Source of the DNA: an uncultured Solirubrobacteraceae bacterium
Lineage (GTDB): Bacteria > Actinomycetota > Thermoleophilia > Solirubrobacterales > Solirubrobacteraceae
DNA: 6,964 bases
Direction of reading: 5' to 3'
Assembly: GCA_955652215.1 (NCBI GenBank)
Contig: CATPAX010000260.1
Coordinates: forward strand, 1 to 6,964
The translations under genes were made by a program, and so were the position numbers. The notes under the pieces were generated by a model. The model had not been told where the DNA came from. It saw only the letters and a list, made by a program, of their open reading frames with translations, and did no database searches. This document shows, in pieces, positions 1 to 4,398 of the stretch; the first letter of the stretch is position 1, and each line of letters begins with the position of its first letter.

Positions 1-641
1 ACCTGCAGCTCCCCGCTCATCCAGCCGAGCGTCTGCATCGGACCGCCATTACCGAAGATGTATGCCGCCGCGCACGGCACGAAGCACTCCCAGCGGTACT
101 CGCCAGGACCGGGCGTCCTGAAGCTGAACGTGATCGTGGTGTGGGCCACGCTTGTGCAGGGCGTCTGCGAGCAAACGTTGGTGGCGCTGGCCGAGATGCC
201 GGCAAGCGGGACGCTCAAGCCCAGGTCGGGCACGGTGAACGTGTGCGAGGCATCCGTCGCGTTCAGCACGCTGAACGGTTTGCCGTTCAGCGTCGCGGTG
301 TTGCCGATCGTTCCTCGAACCTGGGCGAGGAACGGGTTGCGAAGCCCACTCGGGGTGTCGTACTGATACAGGGTGACGTCGACGACGGTGTTCGCGGGGA
401 GCTTCCAGATCGTGGAGTGGACCCAGTGACCGCTCGGGTCCTTGACCAGGTACGTGACCCAATCGGGCTTGGGGTCGTGCCCGTAGGTCGGAACCGTCTC
501 GATCGTCAGATGTGCAGTCCCGTTCTGGGTCACCGCCGAAACCTCAGGAGGAGCCTGGGTCAGGAACAGGACGATGTAGAGGAACACCGCGATGAGCGCT
601 ATCGCGGTCGCGATCCCGACTCCTACCAGCCGTCGCGTCAC
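1..641 (-). CDS. Membrane-anchored COX2-like cupredoxin-domain protein (3' end outside window)
   Basis: The visible 213 codons begin with GTG at 641-639 and stay open to the window edge. The protein opens with a short basic head (MTRR) and one hydrophobic segment at about residues 5-27, so it is probably anchored in the membrane with the rest outside. Residues 30-120 are polar and beta-rich with many Trp/Tyr. A cupredoxin core follows: S132-H-T-F-T-V-P-D-L-G at 132-141 matches the first copper-ligand strand of cytochrome oxidase subunit II, and W184-E-C-F-V-P-C190 matches its C-x3-C loop. M202 and M208 lie in a G-G-P-M...G-W-M-S-G segment. The CuA histidine expected 4 residues after the second Cys is Tyr194. 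C157 and C162 (CSQTPC) may form a disulfide. No oxidase subunits are adjacent, so a stand-alone copper electron carrier or copper-binding protein is more likely than true COX2. The cupredoxin call is fairly firm; the function is inferred. Confidence 0.8.
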   Translation of the reverse strand, partial: MTRRLVGVGIATAIALIAVFLYIVLFLTQAPPEVSAVTQNGTAHLTIETVPTYGHDPKPDWVTYLVKDPSGHWVHSTIWKLPANTVVDVTLYQYDTPSGLRNPFLAQVRGTIGNTATLNGKPFSVLNATDASHTFTVPDLGLSVPLAGISASATNVCSQTPCTSVAHTTITFSFRTPGPGEYRWECFVPCAAAYIFGNGGPMQTLGWMSGELQ

Positions 642-642
642 G

Positions 643-660
643 GGCGCGTTTTATCGCGCC
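643..660. repeat. Perfect inverted repeat over the -10 region of the cupredoxin promoter
   Basis: GGCGCG (643-648) and CGCGCC (655-660) form a perfect 6-bp inverted repeat around a 6-nt AT-rich centre that carries the candidate -10 box. It lies right before the GTG start and 27 bp after the stop of the upstream microprotein. It could be an operator or a weak stem behind the microprotein gene. It has no T tract on the minus strand, so a classical terminator is unlikely. Confidence 0.4.
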
Positions 661-676
661 GGTCGGCGGAATGCAA
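648..676 (-). promoter_or_regulatory. Candidate promoter for the cupredoxin gene, placed for a leaderless mRNA
   Basis: On the minus strand TTGCAT (676-671) and TAAAAC (653-648) are separated by exactly 17 bp. They match TTGACA in 3 of 6 positions and TATAAT in 4 of 6. Only 6 nt separate the -10 box from the GTG at 641, so transcription would begin at or next to the start codon. No Shine-Dalgarno site precedes that GTG, which fits a leaderless message, common in actinobacteria. The -10 lies inside an inverted repeat (643-660). Confidence 0.4.
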
Positions 677-687
677 GAGTCGCCCCG

Positions 688-840
688 TCATCTGCTTGTG
701 GTTGACCCATTCTTACGCCGGCGCACGGGCGTGCTGCCACGATCGCGATGCTGGGTCCGGATCCCCTTCAAGAGGCCGCCGACGATCACCCCCAGGACGA
801 CTGCTACCAAGATGATGATGATCAGGATCGCCGTGCTCAC
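688..840 (-). CDS. Single-pass membrane microprotein (50 aa), hypothetical
   Basis: This is a short frame of 50 codons plus TGA with a GTG start at 840-838. A perfect AAGGAGG Shine-Dalgarno site (851-845) ends 4 nt before the start, the best ribosome binding site in the window, and it decides the call. The protein is S-T-A-I-L-I-I-I-I-L-V-A-V-V-L-G-V-I-V-G-G-L-L, one transmembrane helix at about residues 4-24, followed by a very basic tail with HRDR and RRRK. The positive tail suggests the N terminus outside and the tail in the cytoplasm. It begins 64 nt after the stop of the DsbA-like gene and ends 46 nt before the cupredoxin start. I do not recognise a family. Possible roles, all unproven, are a small partner of the neighbouring redox membrane proteins or an unrelated membrane peptide. 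Confidence 0.75.
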   Translation of the reverse strand: MSTAILIIIILVAVVLGVIVGGLLKGIRTQHRDRGSTPVRRRKNGSTTSR

Positions 841-904
841 TACGCCTCCTTGTCTGCGTGCGGTGGTCCCCTACCCGTTTGGGGGCGGAACATGCACAAG
901 TCCG

Positions 905-1402
905 CTAGAGGCTGTGGATCGCGGCGTCGATCGCTGGTCCAACCAGCTTCTCGCCATCGATGAAGAGCGTGGGCGTCGTCACCACGCCGGCGCGGACGCC
1001 CGAGCGAAAGTCACGGCGCACGCGCGCAACGACTCGGTCATCACGCCGGTCGGCGTCAAACCGCTCGAGGTCGAGCCCGAGCGAGACTGCGCGCTCCCAC
1101 AGGTGCGGATCCTCGAGGCGCCCCTGGTCTGAGAATAGGAGGTCGTGCATCTCCCAGAAGCGTCCCTGGAGCCCCGCCGCCTCAGCCGCGCACGCCGCGG
1201 GCCAGGCGCGCGGATGGCTCGAGCGCACCGGGAAGTGCCGAAACACCCGGCGCACGGAAACGCCGGAAAGCTTGTGGCGCAGCGCGGCACAGAACGGGCA
1301 CTCGAAATCCGCGTACTCGATCACGAGCGGCCGGTCAGGCGCCCCCTTGCAGTGATCCTCGTCATCGGGCGCGGGGACCGGCGCCGACCCGAGGTCCGTC
1401 AT
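905..1402 (-). CDS. DsbA-family thioredoxin-fold oxidoreductase (CPFC active site)
   Basis: The 165-residue protein has a thioredoxin fold of the DsbA/Thioredoxin_4 type. The beta strand P-L-V-I-E-Y-A-D-F-E leads into the redox-active motif C35-P-F-C38. A helical insert follows, with RHFPVRSSHPRA, a run of Ala and FWEMHDLLF. V-V-T-T-P144-T-L-F-I-D-G supplies the cis-proline strand beside the active site. It resembles the DsbA-like domain that in actinobacteria also occurs fused to NhaA antiporters, but here it stands alone. There is no signal peptide or membrane segment in front of the fold, so it is predicted to be cytoplasmic and may act as a disulfide reductase or isomerase, not as a periplasmic oxidase. 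The ATG at 1402 is preceded by GAGG 10 nt upstream. It starts 41 nt after the peroxiredoxin stop and is probably in the same operon. Its substrate is unknown. Confidence 0.87.
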   Translation of the reverse strand: MTDLGSAPVPAPDDEDHCKGAPDRPLVIEYADFECPFCAALRHKLSGVSVRRVFRHFPVRSSHPRAWPAACAAEAAGLQGRFWEMHDLLFSDQGRLEDPHLWERAVSLGLDLERFDADRRDDRVVARVRRDFRSGVRAGVVTTPTLFIDGEKLVGPAIDAAIHSL

Positions 1403-1425
1403 CCCGGCGAGTGCCTCGTCAAGAA

Positions 1426-1438
1426 CCCCGGCCCGGGG
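1426..1438 (-). promoter_or_regulatory. Small GC-rich hairpin between the peroxiredoxin and DsbA-like genes
   Basis: CCCCG (1426-1430) and CGGGG (1434-1438) pair around a 3-nt loop in the 41-nt gap. On the minus-strand transcript the stem is followed by UUCUUG, a very short U-rich run. It could cause partial termination and lower expression of the downstream gene, but it is short and may be chance in GC-rich DNA. Confidence 0.25.
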
Positions 1439-1443
1439 CTCTG

Positions 1444-1917
1444 CTACCGCGCGGCGACACTAAGGCCGTCGAAGATCAGGTTCGCTCCCGGTAGCTCGCC
1501 GGTGTGCTTGGCCTGATAGCTCCACTTCACGACGCCGTCAGGCCCGATTATCACCAGCGCACGCTGGGGGAAACCCGACTCGTCATACACGCCGAACGCC
1601 CGGCAGGTCGCACCCTTCGGCTCGAAATCTGAAAGCTGCTCGATCGAGACGCCAAGCTTCTCGCGGAACGCGGTCTGGGTGTAGGTCGCGTCGCAGGAGA
1701 CGCCGTAGAGCTTCGCGCCGGCGGTCTCGAACTCGTCGAGCACGTCGTCGTACAGGTTCAGCTGGTCGGTGCAGACGGGGCTGAAGGCGAACGGATAGAA
1801 CACGAAGACGGTCGTCTGCCCGGCCAGGTCCGCGCGGGTGAAGTCGGTTTCGTCCTCTCGGAGCAGCGTGAAATCCGGGGCTGGAGTCCCCGGGGCGATC
1901 ACGGGTGCAGCGCTCAC
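1444..1917 (-). CDS. Peroxiredoxin (AhpC/TSA family, AhpE/BCP-like)
   Basis: The 157-residue protein is a single-domain thiol peroxidase that reduces hydrogen and organic peroxides. The N terminus reads [11 protein letters not shown], the usual opening of the family. The peroxidatic site is [10 protein letters not shown]49-T-D-Q-L with the conserved P42 and T/S-x-x-C pattern, and R119 in F-P-Q-R-A is placed like the conserved active-site arginine. C75 and C105 are further cysteines, either of which might be a resolving residue; a 1-Cys mechanism is also possible. Length fits one-domain AhpE/BCP enzymes (about 150-160). The start is GTG at 1917, which overlaps the rpsO stop as GTGA, so translation is probably coupled to S15. 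The reductant is unknown; the DsbA-like protein encoded next is a candidate partner by position only. Subtype is uncertain. Confidence 0.93.
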   Translation of the reverse strand: MSAAPVIAPGTPAPDFTLLREDETDFTRADLAGQTTVFVFYPFAFSPVCTDQLNLYDDVLDEFETAGAKLYGVSCDATYTQTAFREKLGVSIEQLSDFEPKGATCRAFGVYDESGFPQRALVIIGPDGVVKWSYQAKHTGELPGANLIFDGLSVAAR

Positions 1918-2183
1918 TTACGCAGGCCCAGCTCGCGGACGAGCCCGCGATACCGCTCAAGGTCGCTGCGCTGGAGGTAGTTGAGCAGTCTTCGGCGGCG
2001 CCCCACCAGCATCAGCAGTCCCCGCCGGGAGTGGTGGTCCTTGCGGTGGGTGCGCAGGTGCTCGGTCAGATCGTTGATCCGCTCGGTCATGAGCGCCACC
2101 TGAACCTCTGTCCTGCCCGTGTCGGCCGGCTGTGCCCCGAACTTCGAGACCAGCTCCTGCTTGCGTTCGCTCGTCAACCCCAT
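1914..2183 (-). CDS. rpsO: 30S ribosomal protein S15
   Basis: S15 binds 16S rRNA early in small-subunit assembly and forms a bridge to the 50S subunit. The 89-residue product has the exact family length and the diagnostic blocks D21-T-G-x-x-E-V-Q-V-A, I-N-D-L-T-E-H42-L and H46[11 protein letters not shown], ending L-x-x-L-G-L-R-K. H42 and D49 belong to the rRNA-binding surface known for the family. The ATG at 2183 (MGLTSERKQ) was chosen because it restores the normal N terminus; an in-frame ATG at 2222 would add 13 unusual residues. No Shine-Dalgarno site precedes 2183, but a TAGCCT box lies 10 nt upstream, as at ribF. The usual next gene, pnp, is absent; the stop overlaps the peroxiredoxin start instead. 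Confidence 0.97.
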   Translation of the reverse strand: MGLTSERKQELVSKFGAQPADTGRTEVQVALMTERINDLTEHLRTHRKDHHSRRGLLMLVGRRRRLLNYLQRSDLERYRGLVRELGLRK

Positions 2184-2193
2184 CGGTCGGATG

Positions 2194-2199
2194 AGGCTA
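2194..2199 (-). promoter_or_regulatory. TAGCCT box in front of rpsO (possible -10 element)
   Basis: TAGCCT on the minus strand ends 10 nt before the chosen rpsO ATG and fits the actinobacterial TANNNT form of a -10 element. An identical hexamer ends 9 nt before the ribF ATG, and both are preceded by GTCCTG and CGGGC at similar distances. The absence of a Shine-Dalgarno site fits a leaderless or nearly leaderless mRNA. No convincing -35 hexamer is seen. Confidence 0.3.
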
Positions 2200-2257
2200 G
2201 CAGGAGCCCGGCCAGGACCCATTCTTAGGTTGCTCCGACGCGATCCCGACGTTCGGC

Positions 2258-2286
2258 TTGCGGTCGCGGGCGACCATCACTAACAG
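2258..2286 (+). promoter_or_regulatory. Weak candidate promoter with a palindrome for the plus-strand small gene
   Basis: TTGCGG (2258-2263) and TAACAG (2281-2286) are separated by exactly 17 bp and lie 30 bp before the ATG at 2317. Each box matches the consensus in only about half its positions. The spacer contains most of the palindrome GGTCGC-GG-GCGACC (2262-2275), where a regulator could bind. The leader between the -10 and the strong ribosome binding site would be about 20-25 nt. Confidence 0.25.
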
Positions 2287-2316
2287 AGGAAGAGTCCCGC
2301 ACTCAGAAAGGAAGAA

Positions 2317-2517
2317 ATGACTACAACATTCATCATCAACCTAGGCCTCGCAGTCGTCGCAGTCGCAACAATCGTCACGCTGATCGCCTTCAGCATCACC
2401 ACCCAGCACCTCGACCGCGGCGTCACAGTCGCCACCACGCGCTCGCGCCGGTGGGCCCCCGAGCGGACGTGGCGCCAGATCGGCGCCGGCCGCGTTCAGG
2501 TCTGGCCCGCCTCCTGA
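2317..2517 (+). CDS. Small single-pass membrane protein (66 aa), hypothetical
   Basis: This is the only convincing plus-strand gene. The ATG follows a purine-rich Shine-Dalgarno region, AGAAAGGAAGAA (2305-2316). The 66-residue product starts M-T-T-T-F-I-I-N and has one clear transmembrane helix at about residues 5-27 (F-I-I-N-L-G-L-A-V-V-A-V-A-T-I-V-T-L-I-A-F-S-I). A soluble, mostly basic tail of about 39 residues follows, with TRSRRWAPERTWRQ and the end VQVWPAS; it contains three Trp and no Cys. Third codon positions are rich in G/C, as in real genes here. It converges on ribF, with a strong hairpin between them, and diverges from rpsO. No family is recognised. The layout, one N-terminal helix with a basic tail, resembles the 50-residue microprotein at 688-840, although the sequences are not clearly related. 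Confidence 0.72.
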   Translation: MTTTFIINLGLAVVAVATIVTLIAFSITTQHLDRGVTVATTRSRRWAPERTWRQIGAGRVQVWPAS

Positions 2518-2536
2518 GCGCTGTCTTTCGGAGCGG

Positions 2537-2570
2537 AGCGGGATCGGCGCACACTCGTGCTGATCCCGCT
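2537..2570. terminator. Long hairpin between convergent genes, likely bidirectional terminator
   Basis: AGCGGGATC (2537-2545) pairs perfectly with GATCCCGCT (2562-2570). Inside, GCAC (2549-2552) pairs with GTGC (2557-2560) around a 4-nt loop, so the whole element folds into one long stem with a small internal bulge. It lies 19 bp after the plus-strand small gene and 3 bp beyond the ribF stop, exactly where transcription from both sides must end. There is no clear U tract on either side, so it may work as a non-canonical terminator or 3' stabilising stem. Confidence 0.65.
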
Positions 2571-2573
2571 TCG

Positions 2574-3443
2574 TCAATCGCCGCACAGCTCCCGCGTCCG
2601 CGCGACGTCCCGGTGCATCTGCTCGACCAGGGCCTGCACCGAGTCGAACCTTCGCTCGCCCCGGAGTCGATGCAGGAACTCGAGCTCCAGGATCGTGCCG
2701 TACAGATTGACATCCTGGTCGAGCAGGTAGGCCTCCACCAGTACTCCACGCCCAGTCGCGAACTGCGGGCGCACGCCGACGTTCACGGCTGCGCAGGAGC
2801 CATTTGCTCGTGCCACGTAGACGCCGTGCCCGGGACACACCAGGGCCTCGTCGGGCACGAGGTTTGCGGTCGGAAAGCCAAGCTCGCGGCCTCTTCGATC
2901 ACCGCTCACGACAGTGCCACGCATCCGAAACGGTGCGCCGAGCAGGCGGGCCGCCAGCTCGACCTCCCCGGCGAGCACGAGCGCCCGAATGTGGCTTGAG
3001 GAGACGATCTCGCCATCGACCTCCACGAGTGCCACCACCCGGGTCTCGAACCGCCGGTCGGCCTGCAGCAGTTCGGTGCCTCCCGCCGCCCGATGCCCGA
3101 AGCGGAAGTTGTCGCCGACCGATACGCGCGTGGCCTGCAGGCGCTCCACGAGCACGTGATCGATGAACTCCTGGGGAGTCTGGTGCGCGAACATCTCATC
3201 GAACGGGATCACGACCAGCTCCTGCACCCCGAGGGACGCGATCAGTCCGGCCTTGATATCGAGGCTCGTCAGCAGCCGGGGCGCTGCCTCCGGGCGGACC
3301 ACCCTGAGCGGATGAGGCTCGAACGTCAGCACTGTGTCGCTGGCATCGATCACCTCTCGGTGGCCGATGTGGACGCCGTCGAACTGTCCGACCGCGATCT
3401 TCCGTGGGCGTCGCCCGACGTCCCAGAGCTGGGTGACCCGCAT
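2574..3443 (-). CDS. ribF: Bifunctional riboflavin kinase / FAD synthetase
   Basis: RibF phosphorylates riboflavin to FMN and adenylylates FMN to FAD in the cytoplasm. The 289-residue protein has both domains. The N-terminal nucleotidyltransferase shows G19-Q-F-D-G-V-H-I-G-H28, T-F-E-P-H-P (40-45), V-G-D-N-F-R-F-G-H (109-117) and S-S-S-H-I-R (148-153). The C-terminal kinase shows G-T-V-V-x-G-D-R-R-G-R-x-L-G-F-P-T-A-N (176-194), G-V-Y-V-A and the final L-R-G-E-R-R-F block. The first motif has Gln where Asn is usual. The stretch between H28 and F41 is about 10 residues shorter than in E. coli RibF, suggesting a trimmed helix. The ATG at 3443 has no Shine-Dalgarno site but a TAGCCT box ends 9 nt upstream. 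The gene follows truB across a 154-bp gap, so it may have its own promoter. Confidence 0.96.
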   Translation of the reverse strand: MRVTQLWDVGRRPRKIAVGQFDGVHIGHREVIDASDTVLTFEPHPLRVVRPEAAPRLLTSLDIKAGLIASLGVQELVVIPFDEMFAHQTPQEFIDHVLVERLQATRVSVGDNFRFGHRAAGGTELLQADRRFETRVVALVEVDGEIVSSSHIRALVLAGEVELAARLLGAPFRMRGTVVSGDRRGRELGFPTANLVPDEALVCPGHGVYVARANGSCAAVNVGVRPQFATGRGVLVEAYLLDQDVNLYGTILELEFLHRLRGERRFDSVQALVEQMHRDVARTRELCGD

Positions 3444-3452
3444 CGGCGGGGA

Positions 3453-3458
3453 AGGCTA
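3453..3458 (-). promoter_or_regulatory. TAGCCT box in front of ribF (possible -10 element)
   Basis: TAGCCT on the minus strand ends 9 nt before the ribF ATG. It agrees with the TANNNT form of actinobacterial -10 elements and is preceded by GTCCTG-C-G-C-G-G-G-C, much like the rpsO upstream region. With no Shine-Dalgarno site, a leaderless or very short leader mRNA is plausible. No good -35 box is visible, so confidence is low. Confidence 0.3.
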
Positions 3459-3572
3459 CGCTGCCCGCGCAGGACAGGGATCGCGGAGCGCCCTCACGCC
3501 GCCGCGGCCAGTGCCTGCTTCCAAGGCTTGTTGGTGCCGCGGGCCCTGATGATGCTGATCGACTGCCAGAGC

Positions 3573-3594
3573 GCGCCGGATACTTGACCGGCGC
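3573..3594 (-). promoter_or_regulatory. Hairpin directly after the truB stop codon
   Basis: GCGCCGG (3573-3579) and CCGGCGC (3588-3594) form a perfect 7-bp stem with an 8-nt loop, 3 nt beyond the truB TGA. The minus-strand transcript shows no U run after it. It may be a 3' end or processing stem that sets truB and the upstream operon apart from ribF, which fits the 154-bp gap that follows. Confidence 0.45.
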
Positions 3595-3597
3595 CTC

Positions 3598-4398
3598 TCA
3601 GCGGAGCCCGACAACGGGCTTCAGTGCCCCGTGGATGGGTTCGGCGATTGCGATCAAGCCGCGGTCGTCGGTCAGCCTGACCGGTCCGCCGGCGCTCCCC
3701 TGCACCGCCTGACCGTGGGTCGCGCGGCGGGCCTCCTCGGCGTGGAGAGCTACTTCGGGAAGGAAGCTCAGCGCTTCCGATAGCGGCAGCACGTTGTCCG
3801 GGTTCGCTTGCGTGACGTCGAACGGCCCGATCCGCGTGCGTCTCAGCGCCTCGCAGTACGCGTCGCCTAGGTCGGCGATCAGGCTGCGCACGTAGGTCCC
3901 GGACGAGCACTCGATCAGGAACGCACGGCGATCGCCCTCGCGCCAGCGCTCCTCGAAGCGGTGGACATGGATTTCGCGCTCAGGCATCTCGAACTGGTGT
4001 CCAGCCCTCGCCAGCGCGTACGCTCGCTGACCCCCAAGCTTGATCGCTGAGTACTGCGGCGGGCGCTGGCGCAGGCGCCCGGTCGGGAGCGCAAGATCGC
4101 CTACGGGAATCACCCCTGTCTCGGCGATCTCGCCCTCGGGATCGCCGGTGCTCGACACCGCTCCGAAGCGCGCGGTCACCTCATAGAGCTTCGGCAGGGC
4201 CATCAGGAAGCGCTGCACCCGCGTGGCGCGGCCAACCAGGATCAGCAGCAGCCCGGTAGCGAACGGATCCAGCGTCCCGGCATGGCCGACCTTGATGCCC
4301 TTGCCACTGCTGCGGCGGGCATCGAGTACGACATCGTGCGAGCTCACCCCGGCAGGCTTGTCCCACAGGACGATGCCCTCGGGTGCATCGATGCTCAC
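3598..4398 (-). CDS. truB: tRNA pseudouridine-55 synthase TruB
   Basis: TruB converts uridine 55 in the T-loop of tRNAs to pseudouridine and helps tRNA folding. The 266-residue protein opens with G-I-V-L-W-D-K-P-A-G-V-S-S-H-D and carries the catalytic motif G38-H-A-G-T-L-D44-P-F-A-T-G, with D44 as the nucleophile. Y72 lies in K-L-Y-E-V, and R-P-P-Q-Y-S-A-I-K (112-120) and S-S-G-T-Y-V-R-S-L are the other family blocks. A short PUA-like end closes the protein (D-D-R-G-L-I-A-I-A-E-P). It is compact: the helix that usually precedes the QxPP-SAxK block is reduced to a few residues (G-D-L-A-L-P-T-G). The start is GTG at 4398, overlapping the nrnA stop as GTGA, with no strong Shine-Dalgarno site, so translation is probably coupled to nrnA. 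Confidence 0.97.
   Translation of the reverse strand: MSIDAPEGIVLWDKPAGVSSHDVVLDARRSSGKGIKVGHAGTLDPFATGLLLILVGRATRVQRFLMALPKLYEVTARFGAVSSTGDPEGEIAETGVIPVGDLALPTGRLRQRPPQYSAIKLGGQRAYALARAGHQFEMPEREIHVHRFEERWREGDRRAFLIECSSGTYVRSLIADLGDAYCEALRRTRIGPFDVTQANPDNVLPLSEALSFLPEVALHAEEARRATHGQAVQGSAGGPVRLTDDRGLIAIAEPIHGALKPVVGLR

Noticed and set aside
141..815. Plus-strand frame of 224 codons over the left end
   Set aside because: It overlaps the cupredoxin and the microprotein, both well supported on the minus strand, and its product is Arg-rich with no domain.
810..823. GAT trinucleotide repeat as a phase-variable microsatellite
   Set aside because: It encodes the Ile run of the microprotein's membrane helix, has only about four units, and changes by whole codons would not shift the frame.
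841..904. CCCC/GGGG pairing after the DsbA-like gene as a terminator
   Set aside because: Only four G-C pairs around a 9-nt loop with no U tract; several alternative pairings exist, so it is not distinct from chance in GC-rich DNA.
2181..2222. Upstream ATG at 2222 as the rpsO start
   Set aside because: It would add 13 residues absent from the S15 family, while the ATG at 2183 gives exactly the normal 89 residues. A GGAG site lies upstream of 2222 but with a long spacer.
3494..3910. Minus-strand frame inside truB as a separate gene
   Set aside because: Most of it is an out-of-frame reading of truB; only the last 25 codons outside truB look coding, and these are reported separately as a weak finding.
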